DNA from: Butyrivibrio sp.
Lineage (GTDB): Bacteria; Bacillota; Clostridia; Lachnospirales; Lachnospiraceae
NCBI GenBank assembly: GCA_017615275.1
Contig: JAGAAO010000056.1
Coordinates: 1 to 38,493, forward strand
DNA length: 38,493 nt
Reading direction: 5' to 3'
A program made the position numbers and the translations under genes. The number at the start of each line of letters is the position of its first letter. The stretch's first letter is position 1. Positions 15,252 to 23,224 of this stretch are shown here, one piece after another. Under the pieces are notes generated by a model, which was not told where the DNA came from, ran no database searches, and worked only from the letters and a program-made list of their open reading frames with translations.

Positions 15252-15823
15252 TTACAATTCGCAGTTTGGGGGACTTCGGGCACCGCGCCTCTGCCTGTAT
15301 ACCGCTGCCAAGGCTGTCTGCGCTCTGTACACGCTGCGGGGGAGATGATTTTTGGTCGCTCTTTCGCTTGGATTTATGGGCTTCAAAATTCGACCTTAAA
15401 TTCTGCAGCTCATAAACTCCATCCCGATAAGAAACGGGCTGAGGCTTTGGGCTTTGTACTTTTGAGTCATTAGCAACAAATCCACATTTTCAGATGTTCC
15501 ATTGTCGTTTTTCCTGCGCATACGAGACGTTTATAGTCGTAGTATGCGCGTTAAAAGAAAAACGACGGAACATCAGGGAAAATGTGAGATTTGTTGGTAG
15601 CGAAAAAGGATAAAGCCCAAAGTTCAGCCCGTTTCTTATCGGGATGTCAAACAAATGAGCCGCGAGAAGAATTTAAGGACGTATTTTGGAGCCTCATAAA
15701 TCAACAGCTCTTTCACAGGCCAAAAATCATCTCCCCCGCAGCGTGTACAGAGCGCAGACAGCCTTGGCAGCGGTATACAGGCAGAGGCGCGGTGCCCGAA
15801 GTCCTTCAAACTGCGAATTGTAA
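15252..15823. repeat. Giant 572-bp imperfect palindrome
   Basis: Outer arms 15252-15355 and 15720-15823 are 104 nt each, without indels, and differ at two adjacent positions (15269-15270 against 15805-15806). Both differences are G opposite T, which is G-U in a + strand RNA. Middle arms 15356-15419 and 15647-15719 still align (shared GATTTATG and CCTTAAATTCT blocks) but with bulges. The centre is the 227-bp palindromic core also found at 16157-16383. No transposase, no obvious target duplication and no credible protein are associated. Confidence 0.92.
15420..15646. repeat. Palindromic core, copy 1 (227 bp)
   Basis: It runs from CATCCCGATAAGAAACGGG to its complement ending CTTATCGGGATG, with an apical stem GCGCATAC/GTATGCGC. 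It differs from copy 2 at four of 227 positions with no indel: 15433, 15540, 15611 and 15633. Confidence 0.92.
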
Positions 15824-15860
15824 ATTTATTGTTAGGGTTATGATCTTTTGAAAGTCCCCT

Positions 15861-16091
15861 TACGTGAGAAGCTGCCTGTTTTCTATTTCCACTCACGTAA
15901 AAAATCATGATTTTGAGGTGAGTCTACGTGAAGTGCCCCAACTTTTTAGCACTTTCTCACGTAAAAGATCCAGATTCTCGGCGAAATCTACGTGAGTCCT
16001 CCCGCTTTTCAACCGAGTTATCACGTAAAATCCCTAATTTCAGAGGTCAAGTTTACGGGAGCTGTTCCAATTTTCCGCAAGCTTTCACGTA
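15861..16091. repeat. Eight-site alternating array, 32-bp phase
   Basis: TACGTGA occurs at 15861, 15925 and 15989, with a variant TACGGGA at 16054. Its reverse complement TCACGTA occurs at 15893, 15957, 16021 and 16085. Consecutive sites start 32 bp apart (33 then 31 around the variant), about three helical turns. The intervening 25-bp stretches are only loosely similar, giving a degenerate 64-bp tandem unit. Each TACGTGA/TCACGTA pair can also fold as a hairpin. No reading frame uses it. Confidence 0.9.
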
Positions 16092-16154
16092 ACCCTCAAC
16101 ATTACTACCGGCACTTTTCTATTGCCGTATGACGCATTTTCGACTAAGTAAACT

Positions 16155-16385
16155 GACATCCCGATAAGATACGGGCTGAGGCTTTGGGCTTTGTACTTTT
16201 GAGTCATTAGCAACAAATCCACATTTTCAGATGTTCCATTGTCGTTTTTCCTGCGCATACGAGACGTTTATAGTCGCAGTATGCGCGTTAAAAGAAAAAC
16301 GACGGAACATCAGGGAAAATGTGAGATTTGTTGGTAGCGAAAAAGGACAAAGCCCAAAGTTCAGCCCGTATCTTATCGGGATGTC
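16155..16385. repeat. Palindromic element, copy 2 (231 bp)
   Basis: It runs from GACATCCCGATAAGATACGGG to its complement ending GGGATGTC. The 227-bp part 16157-16383 is 98% identical to 15420-15646 in the same orientation. The A-to-T change at 16170 is matched by T-to-A at 16370, so the stem is preserved. It lacks the outer 104-bp arms. It ends 93 bp before the SPFH gene. Confidence 0.92.
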
Positions 16386-16478
16386 TGCCACTGGTTTTTT
16401 GGTTGTAAATATGCGAAAATATTATGAGTCGATTAACAAGATCGGACTCTGCTATCGAATGATGAAAGGAGAATTTTT

Positions 16479-17693
16479 ATGGGGCTTATTCAAGCAGCAA
16501 TGGCGGCAGGCAGTAGCGTACTTGCGGATCAGTGGAGAGAGTATTTCTACTGTCCTTCATTGTCAAATGACATATTACTTACAAAAGGCGAAAAGAAAGC
16601 CGGAAGGGGTGCAAATAAGAAAGGATCCGACAACATAATCTCTGACGGATCTATCATTGCAATTAACGAAGGTCAGTGTATGATCCTTGTCGATCAGGGA
16701 CAGATCACTGAGATCTGCGCCGAGGCAGGTGAATTCGTATATGACGTATCAACCGAGCCTTCAATCTTCTACGGCAGTCTCAGCGAATCGATCGTAAACA
16801 GCTTCAAAGAATTCGGAAAAAGAATCGGATTCGGCGGAACTGCTGCCAAAGATCAGCGCGTATACTTCATAAATACTAAAGAAATTCTCGGAAACAAATA
16901 CGGCACAGTCAATCCTGTTCCATTCCGAGTAGTTGATACAAATATCGGTCTCGACATGGATGTTAGCATCAAATGTCACGGCGAATACAGCTACAAAGTT
17001 GTAGATCCCGTTCTCTTCTACAAGAACATCTGCGGCAACGTAGAGGGTTCATTCAGTAAAGATAAGATTGATTCACAGCTTAAGAGCGAGCTTCTTACTG
17101 CTCTTCAGCCTGCATTTGCAAAGATTTCCGAAATGGGAATCAGATACAGTGCGCTTCCCGGACATACAACCGAGATCTCAAACGCATTAAACGAAGTTCT
17201 CTCTGCTAAGTGGGCAGGCGTTTACGGAATCCAGATCTCCAACTTCGGCGTAAGCTCTGTTATCGCAAATGAAGAAGACGAAAAGACAATAAAAGAACTT
17301 CAGCGCGCAGGCGCACTTCGCAATCCCAACATGGCTGCGGCAACAATCGCAAGTGCTCAGGCACAGGCTATGCAGGATGCGGCTAAGAACACCTCAGCAG
17401 GTCCCATGATGGCATTCGCAGGAATGAACATGGCACAGCAGGCAGGCGGAATGAATGCAAACCAGCTCTTTGCAATGGGCGCTCAACAGGCTCCCCAGCA
17501 GGCACAACCTGCTCAGCCCGCTCAAGCTCAGGCTCCTGCAGGATCATGGACATGCTCTTGCGGATCGGTAAACACAGGTAACTTCTGTTCCAACTGCGGT
17601 GCTTCCAAGCCTTCGGCAAATTGGACATGTTCCTGCGGAACAGTAAATGACGGAAAATTCTGTACAAATTGCGGTTCACCCAAGCCCAACTAA
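16479..17693 (+). CDS. SPFH-domain protein with C-terminal zinc ribbons (YdjI-like)
   Basis: This 404-residue protein begins MGLIQAAMAAGSSVLADQWR, followed by an SPFH/band-7-like domain (about 30-280; FEYDVS-type strands, GIRYSALPGHTTEISNALNE) with no transmembrane helix. A Gln/Ala/Pro-rich linker (about 325-350) then leads to two CxC...CxxC zinc ribbons, WTCSCGSVNTGNFCSNCG and WTCSCGTVNDGKFCTNCG. This matches the family of B. subtilis YdjI, a membrane-stress scaffold that works with YdjG and YdjH. AAAGGAG is well placed before the ATG. It is the first gene of a three-gene operon, with 9 bp to the next. Confidence 0.85.
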   Translation: MGLIQAAMAAGSSVLADQWREYFYCPSLSNDILLTKGEKKAGRGANKKGSDNIISDGSIIAINEGQCMILVDQGQITEICAEAGEFVYDVSTEPSIFYGSLSESIVNSFKEFGKRIGFGGTAAKDQRVYFINTKEILGNKYGTVNPVPFRVVDTNIGLDMDVSIKCHGEYSYKVVDPVLFYKNICGNVEGSFSKDKIDSQLKSELLTALQPAFAKISEMGIRYSALPGHTTEISNALNEVLSAKWAGVYGIQISNFGVSSVIANEEDEKTIKELQRAGALRNPNMAAATIASAQAQAMQDAAKNTSAGPMMAFAGMNMAQQAGGMNANQLFAMGAQQAPQQAQPAQPAQAQAPAGSWTCSCGSVNTGNFCSNCGASKPSANWTCSCGTVNDGKFCTNCGSPKPN

Positions 17694-17702
17694 GAGGAAA
17701 AT

Positions 17703-18761
17703 ATGGCTTTACAAGAATATGAATGCCCCGCCTGCGGCGGGGCAATGGAATTTAATCCTAAAACCCAAAAGCTAAAATGTCCCTTCTGTGATTCTGAATT
17801 TGATGTAAAGGACTACGTGGCAAACCACAACTCAAGCAGTGCAGGTACAGCCACAGAAGACACTTCTTCTGCCGAAGGCGAAGCAAGCGAGCCTCTCTTT
17901 GTATACTCGTGCGGCTCTTGCGGCGGAGAAATCATCACAACAGAATCCTTAGGTTCCACAAAGTGTCCTTTCTGCAGTAACAACATCGTTGTAAAAGAGA
18001 AATTCACCGGTGAGTTCAAACCGGACTATATAATTCCTTTCAGCAAGACTAAAGAGGACGCCGTAAACACATATAAAAGCTATGTTGCGGCAAGAAAACT
18101 TATCCCTCCCGTATTTGCCGAGAAGAATCACATCGATGAAATAAGGGGTATCTATGTTCCCTTCTGGCTTTATAACGCCACGGAACATTTCAGTGCCACT
18201 TATGATGCAACAAAGAAAAGAATCTGGGAAGATCACAGATACGTCTACACGGAAACCAAACATTACAACGTTTACCGTGAAGGAACAGAAAGCTTTTCCA
18301 ATGTTCCCGTAGACGCATCGAAGGAAATGCCCGACGATCTCATGGACTCTTTGGAACCCTTTGACAGAAGCAAGATGATTCCATTTAACATGGGATATCT
18401 CGCAGGATTTTTAGCAAACAAATACAATGTCAGCTCAGAGGAATCCATTGGCAGAGCTCTGAAAAGAATGGAACTTACAACTTCCATCGACTTCAGACAG
18501 ACTGTTTCGGGATATGACTCTGTTGTTCCCGTACATGTGGACTGCCGTACGGAAAGTTCCACACACAAATATGCTCTTTATCCTGTATATGTCCTTAACA
18601 CCACATGGGAAGGAAAGAATTACCTCTTTGCCATGAACGGACAGACAGGAAAATTTGTGGGTAACCTTCCTTTCAGCATAACGCAGGCACTGAAATACTA
18701 CATACCTTTTGCATTGGGATTTGGCATATTGGCTTACATTGCATTATTCTTTATACTCTGA
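17703..18761 (+). CDS. Double zinc-ribbon membrane protein (YdjG-like)
   Basis: This 352-residue protein has an N-terminal zinc ribbon (CPACGG ... CPFCDSEF, residues 8-29) and a second one (CGSCGGEI ... CPFCSN, about 66-91). A large beta-rich region follows (YIIPFSKTKEDAVNTYKSYV; IYVPFWLYNATEH), with one C-terminal transmembrane segment (about 333-351). It resembles TFIIB-type zinc-ribbon proteins and B. subtilis YdjG. GAGG stands five bases before the ATG. It lies between the SPFH and TPM genes, the same partners as in the ydj operon. Confidence 0.82.
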   Translation: MALQEYECPACGGAMEFNPKTQKLKCPFCDSEFDVKDYVANHNSSSAGTATEDTSSAEGEASEPLFVYSCGSCGGEIITTESLGSTKCPFCSNNIVVKEKFTGEFKPDYIIPFSKTKEDAVNTYKSYVAARKLIPPVFAEKNHIDEIRGIYVPFWLYNATEHFSATYDATKKRIWEDHRYVYTETKHYNVYREGTESFSNVPVDASKEMPDDLMDSLEPFDRSKMIPFNMGYLAGFLANKYNVSSEESIGRALKRMELTTSIDFRQTVSGYDSVVPVHVDCRTESSTHKYALYPVYVLNTTWEGKNYLFAMNGQTGKFVGNLPFSITQALKYYIPFALGFGILAYIALFFIL

Positions 18762-18781
18762 TTTTGTAAATAAAAAATATT

Positions 18782-19654
18782 ATGAGAAAAACTATAAGAT
18801 CAAAAAACTTCATAAAAACAGTAGGACTTTTGTTTGCTCTCATCGTATGTCTCAGCACGGGATTTACGGTATGTGCTTCCTCAGATGATCTTTGGGACAG
18901 CTATACGGTTCCTTCAACAAGACAGAAAGACAGACTTCTTGATAACGCAGACCTTCTAAGCTCATCCGAAGAAGCAGAGCTGTTAAGAGAGCTCGATGAC
19001 CTTAGCGAAAAACAACGCTGCAACGTAGTTATACTCACTGTCGATTCCCACTCGGGAAGTATCGAAGCTTTTGCGGACGACTACTTTGATTACAATGGCT
19101 TTGGAGCCGATTATGACGACGCAGGTGTACTGTTTATGCTTTCCATGGAGACAAGAGAATGGGCTATCAGCACATCAGGCGCCGGGATCTCCGCATTCAC
19201 TGACTACGGTCAGGAGGTTATGACAGACAAGATGCTTCCGTACCTGAAGGACGGTGATTATTACAATGCCTTCAAGACATACATAGACAGATCCGATTAC
19301 TATCTTGATCTGTATCACGAAGGAACACCGTTCGATATACAAAACAACAAAGAAAAAACCGATCCACTCTTTCATATCTTCCTAAGTATTGTGATCGGAC
19401 TTGTGACTGCAATTATTCCCATTCTTGCAATGAAATCCAAACTTAAGACTGTTCGCATCAACAACAGCGCTTCTGAGTACAGAACACATGAGGGAATAAA
19501 TCTTCAGGTTCACCGCGACCACTTTATAAGCAGCAACGTAACAAAGATGAGAAAAGCCGAAAACAACAATTCCTCCAGAGGCGGTTTGGGCGGAAGCTCT
19601 ATTCACACATCAAGTTCCGGTCACTCACACGGCGGAAGTCACGGTCACTTCTAA
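18782..19654 (+). CDS. Secreted/membrane TPM-domain protein (YdjH-like)
   Basis: This 290-residue protein has a signal peptide (about 1-32, ending TVCASS) and a TPM domain (about 45-175; LLDNADLLSSSEEAELLREL, FGADYDDAGVLFMLSMETRE). A transmembrane helix (about 200-218) is followed by a cytoplasmic tail ending in a Gly/Ser/His-rich stretch (SGHSHGGSHGHF). Some TPM proteins have acid phosphatase activity; others act in photosystem assembly or membrane stress. The His-rich end could bind metal. No strong SD is visible; it starts 20 bp after the zinc-ribbon gene, so translation may depend on it. Confidence 0.85.
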   Translation: MRKTIRSKNFIKTVGLLFALIVCLSTGFTVCASSDDLWDSYTVPSTRQKDRLLDNADLLSSSEEAELLRELDDLSEKQRCNVVILTVDSHSGSIEAFADDYFDYNGFGADYDDAGVLFMLSMETREWAISTSGAGISAFTDYGQEVMTDKMLPYLKDGDYYNAFKTYIDRSDYYLDLYHEGTPFDIQNNKEKTDPLFHIFLSIVIGLVTAIIPILAMKSKLKTVRINNSASEYRTHEGINLQVHRDHFISSNVTKMRKAENNNSSRGGLGGSSIHTSSSGHSHGGSHGHF

Positions 19655-19700
19655 AATAGTAATTTATCAATACTTTATTAACTGTTTTCTGTTCAAAACA

Positions 19701-19744
19701 CCTCCTTTTGAGCTATACTAGTTATAGATCGAAGGAGGCTTTTT
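19701..19744 (+). terminator. Hairpin plus T-run overlapping the next gene's RBS
   Basis: CCTCCTT (19701-19707) pairs with AAGGAGG (19732-19738); CTATA/TATAG can pair inside, and a run of seven T follows. The right arm is at the same time the SD of the diguanylate cyclase gene, and the T-run ends in its TTG start. A possible -10 TATACT (19714-19719) lies within the loop, so an internal promoter would give a message with a free SD. Confidence 0.6.
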
Positions 19745-21505
19745 TTGAAAAATAATGTGAGAATGCAGGCTGCCACCTTTGCGATATTAGCCTTTATAGT
19801 AATGGCCGCCGTGATCTCATTCCTGGGATCGTCAAAAATTAATACTCCGCCGCAGAACACTTTGGTTCAACTGGATTCCGGTTGGACTATTTCGCGTGGA
19901 AATGAAACCTTCGAAGTCGATTCTCTTCATGATGCCAATATCGGCATTGTCAATTACAAAGACCGCATAGTACTTAAGAACACACTTCCGGACTCTGACA
20001 TCTATCCCGCAGTAATACATACTCGTACTATCCTATCAACTATCGACGTATATATTGGCGGCAAGTTCACATATACATACGGCCATACTCTGGCGGACAA
20101 AAATAAAATGATTCCCAAGATGCATAACTTCATACCGCTTCCCGAAGATTACGCCGGAAAAGAAATAAGAATAGAGATAACCGCATATGAAAACGAGGCA
20201 TTCTCAGGGCTTTCCGACATAACTTTTGGTACCTTCAGCGACGTCTCCACATATATTCTCCAGAGTAAAAGACTATCTCTGATAATAGGTGCATTTCTGT
20301 GCCTGTTTGGATTTATATTGGCGATCTTGTCTCCCATTATCATTTTTTCGGACTACCACGATTACAGCATTATCTTCAGTGCTCTGATATCTCTTGTAAT
20401 GGGAATTTATATACTTTGCTTCAATGACCTTTTTTGGTTTTTCACCGATCACGCGAGTACAAGTAACTTCCTTGAATACATCTCCCTGTATTCCGTACCG
20501 GTCCTAAGCCTTTGTTTTGTAGTGTTGTCCAAGCAGATAGAACAGGTTAAACTCGGAAGATTCTTTTTGTTCGTCGGAATAGGATTCCTTGTTATTTCCA
20601 CTGTTTTGCACCTGCTCAACATTGTCCACATCTGCAGATTTATTCTTTTCCTGCACATACTTGCAATAGTTGAAGGAATATTCATAATCGGCGCCATAGT
20701 TTATTCGATAATCCTGAAAAACAGAAACCGAAGCGAGCTGGATTCAAGAATATACTCAACCAATCTACTCCTCGTAGGTCTCCTTATCCTGCTGCTCAGC
20801 TCCATAGTAGATATCATCAAATTCAATATTTCCAAATATTTCCGAACGGGCGAAGTACACGCAACCATCAGCTTCATGACTATCGGCTCATTCTTTTTTA
20901 TGCTGTGTCTTCTCCTTAACTATTTCTATCACTGTATCGAGTACATCAGTGAAGCTACAGTCAAAAAAGAGCTCGAAGGTCTCGCATATACCGACCCGCT
21001 TACAGGTATTTCAAACAGAGCAAAATGTGAGCTTACTCTCGTTAATTTAAAAGGTAATTACACCATATTGAGCATTGACCTTGATTACCTCAAATATACA
21101 AACGATAACTTTGGACATGCCGCAGGAGACACTCTCCTTAACGGTTTTTCCCGCATGCTCAAAGACAGTTTTCGCGATTCTTCACTCATCGGAAGAATGG
21201 GCGGCGATGAATTCATCGTTATTCTTCCGTACATAGATGCTGATAGAAGAGACCACCATATCGCTTCACTCGTGGATCATATGAACAAAAGAAACAGAAA
21301 AGAAAGTCAGATACGTTTCTCTGCATCATGGGGATTTGCCGACAGCAACGATGAATCTTTAAAGCATCCCACTGCACAGCACGTATATCTTCTTGCCGAC
21401 AAGCGCATGTATTCTATGAAGAAACAGCATCATAATGAGACAATGGGACGACTCTACGAGGATCTTATGAACAAAATGAAATCAAAGGAGGACGCAAAAG
21501 CATAA
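19745..21505 (+). CDS. Membrane diguanylate cyclase (GGDEF), first of two
   Basis: This protein makes cyclic di-GMP. Its 586 residues comprise an N-terminal signal anchor, an extracytoplasmic beta-rich sensor region (about 35-170; jelly-roll-like, 7TMR-DISM style), about seven transmembrane helices (about 175-400) and a C-terminal GGDEF domain. The domain has YTDPLTGISNR, SIDLDYLKYTNDNFGH and an intact GRMGGDEF (GGDEF at 486-490). The inhibitory I-site position reads RDSS instead of RxxD, so product inhibition is probably lost. The start is TTG with AAGGAGG six bases upstream; an ATG at codon 6 is the alternative. Its stop overlaps the next gene by one base (TAATG). Confidence 0.88.
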   Translation: MKNNVRMQAATFAILAFIVMAAVISFLGSSKINTPPQNTLVQLDSGWTISRGNETFEVDSLHDANIGIVNYKDRIVLKNTLPDSDIYPAVIHTRTILSTIDVYIGGKFTYTYGHTLADKNKMIPKMHNFIPLPEDYAGKEIRIEITAYENEAFSGLSDITFGTFSDVSTYILQSKRLSLIIGAFLCLFGFILAILSPIIIFSDYHDYSIIFSALISLVMGIYILCFNDLFWFFTDHASTSNFLEYISLYSVPVLSLCFVVLSKQIEQVKLGRFFLFVGIGFLVISTVLHLLNIVHICRFILFLHILAIVEGIFIIGAIVYSIILKNRNRSELDSRIYSTNLLLVGLLILLLSSIVDIIKFNISKYFRTGEVHATISFMTIGSFFFMLCLLLNYFYHCIEYISEATVKKELEGLAYTDPLTGISNRAKCELTLVNLKGNYTILSIDLDYLKYTNDNFGHAAGDTLLNGFSRMLKDSFRDSSLIGRMGGDEFIVILPYIDADRRDHHIASLVDHMNKRNRKESQIRFSASWGFADSNDESLKHPTAQHVYLLADKRMYSMKKQHHNETMGRLYEDLMNKMKSKEDAKA

Positions 21506-23196
21506 TGAACAAACGCCATATGTCACTTATCGCGTTAAGTGCTGCAATCGCCATAATAATACTGCTCCTCTGCGCTTGGTTTCTGAATGTCACCCAGGAC
21601 TATCCTTGTATTGATATAAACTCAGGATGGCGTGTAACAGTAGGCAGCCAGGAATACGAAAACGTTGACCTTTCGGAGATTTATACCCTTTTTAAGAGCT
21701 ACCAAAAAGTAGGCGACACTCTGATCATGTCACGAGAACTCCCCTACATTGGAAAAGTACCGCTTCCCGCTATTCTTTTCAGAAGCAGATACTCTGCATT
21801 TGAATGCTATCTCGACAATGATCTTATATACGAATTCGGCACGGAAAAATTCGAACGCGATGATTTTGTCGGTGTAAAATACAACTTTATAACTCTCCCC
21901 TACGATTACAGATACAGGATCTTAACCTTCAAACTGACCGCATGCGAAAAAGACGCCTTTACCTTTTTTGACCCTATATACCTTGGAAACCAGCCCGATC
22001 TTTTGACATACCTCATAAGCGAGCACCAATTCATAATACTGGTAGGAACATTCCTTCTCGTATTCGGATTATACTTCCTGACCATAAGTCTTATGTTTGT
22101 GACTTATATGCCGGAACTGAAGATCCAGATCTTCGGTGCGCTTCTATGCATAGATATAAGCTTATATCTGATGTGCTACTATAATGTGCTCTCTCTTTTT
22201 ATGAACACAAATATAGAAACGGAAATAGAATACTTCACACTGTACATGATTGTCCCGCACTGTTACGTCATGCTCCACTATATTCAGAATATAAGAAGAA
22301 AAGCTCTGGTCATGACCCTGTTTATCGTCAGCATAGTGACTCCTTTATTGCAGTGCGTACTTTACTTCAAGTTTGCAATACACTTCAGACGCACGCTTGC
22401 ATTGTTCGACATGAACGCAATGATAATGTATGGCTTTATAATTTATTACATTGTAAAAAAACTCCGGAAAAAGAAAAACTTCATATCCGAAAACATGCAG
22501 CTTATAGGCATATTTGCGCTTTCAACTTCGGGATTTATACACTTTATAGGATATACACTCAAGTCCAATCATATAATCTCCATCGAAACTTTGACTTTCC
22601 CAATGATCGGACTGGGCGCCATATTTTTTGCCATGACACAGCTTACATATTACCTTCTCTATGTAACAAAGACATTTGCCCAGAGAAAAGAATATGCTTC
22701 ACTGAGCCACCTTGCGTATGCTGACGGACTCACAAATCTTCCGAATCGAGCCAAAGCAGATAAGACCTTGATGGATCTTAACAGCGAAGACACCGACTAC
22801 TGCATTATAAGTATCGATCTGAACGGCCTTAAACCTGTAAATGACAAATTCGGCCATCCTACAGGTGACAAATATATTTTGGATTTCTCAAAAGTACTCA
22901 CAAACACTTTTGAACAATATGGATTGTGTGCCAGAATCGGCGGAGATGAATTTCTTGTAATAATAAAAGACGCCACTTCACTCGATATCTCAGGTCTGAT
23001 AAATCGAATGAACAGCGCCCTGAATGTCATGAACGCTCTCTACAGTACATACAGCAGAAGCGTTTCGACAGGTTATGCCTTCAGCCACGAATGCCCCGGA
23101 AAGGACTCTCACGAAGTATATCTCATGGCTGACCAGCGTATGTATGAATCCAAAAAACTGATGCACGAACAAATGGGAATCGGAGCCAAGTTATGA
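21505..23196 (+). CDS. Membrane diguanylate cyclase (GGDEF), second of two
   Basis: This 563-residue paralogue of the preceding gene has the same plan: N-terminal anchor, extracytoplasmic beta domain (about 30-165), about seven transmembrane helices and GGDEF. The catalytic part has YADGLTNLPNRAKAD, SIDLNGLKPVNDKFGH and an intact RIGGDEF (479-483). The I-site position reads EQYG, so no RxxD. AAAGGAGG precedes the ATG, which shares its first base with the stop of the upstream gene. The sensor domains differ clearly, so the pair may respond to different signals. Confidence 0.88.
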   Translation: MNKRHMSLIALSAAIAIIILLLCAWFLNVTQDYPCIDINSGWRVTVGSQEYENVDLSEIYTLFKSYQKVGDTLIMSRELPYIGKVPLPAILFRSRYSAFECYLDNDLIYEFGTEKFERDDFVGVKYNFITLPYDYRYRILTFKLTACEKDAFTFFDPIYLGNQPDLLTYLISEHQFIILVGTFLLVFGLYFLTISLMFVTYMPELKIQIFGALLCIDISLYLMCYYNVLSLFMNTNIETEIEYFTLYMIVPHCYVMLHYIQNIRRKALVMTLFIVSIVTPLLQCVLYFKFAIHFRRTLALFDMNAMIMYGFIIYYIVKKLRKKKNFISENMQLIGIFALSTSGFIHFIGYTLKSNHIISIETLTFPMIGLGAIFFAMTQLTYYLLYVTKTFAQRKEYASLSHLAYADGLTNLPNRAKADKTLMDLNSEDTDYCIISIDLNGLKPVNDKFGHPTGDKYILDFSKVLTNTFEQYGLCARIGGDEFLVIIKDATSLDISGLINRMNSALNVMNALYSTYSRSVSTGYAFSHECPGKDSHEVYLMADQRMYESKKLMHEQMGIGAKL

Positions 23197-23224
23197 TATT
23201 ACACGATTATGAATTGCATAACTT
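23188..23224. terminator. Possible bidirectional terminator between convergent genes
   Basis: AAGTTATG (23188-23195) and CATAACTT (23217-23224) form an 8-bp inverted repeat spanning both stop codons, which lie only 10 bp apart. The loop is 21 nt and the T-run (TGCTTTTC) is imperfect. Confidence 0.35.

Noticed and set aside
15591-15908. Open frames of 86-90 codons within the palindrome, on both strands, with shared Cys-containing peptides
   Set aside because: Both arms give the same peptide only because they are inverted copies. There is no RBS, no domain and no constraint beyond base pairing. Upstream extension of the ASKHA gene into the arm was rejected for the same reason.
15861-16091. CRISPR-like array with 32-bp spacing
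   Set aside because: The repeat is only 7 bp, alternates in orientation, and the intervening sequences are related to each other rather than unique. No cas genes are present.
15252-16385. Insertion sequence or transposon
   Set aside because: No transposase frame and no clear target-site duplication beside either palindrome. A non-autonomous MITE remains possible and is mentioned in the finding.
16231-16638. 135-codon + strand frame starting in palindrome copy 2
   Set aside because: It overlaps the SPFH gene in another frame; the SPFH frame has the SD, a conserved domain and full length.
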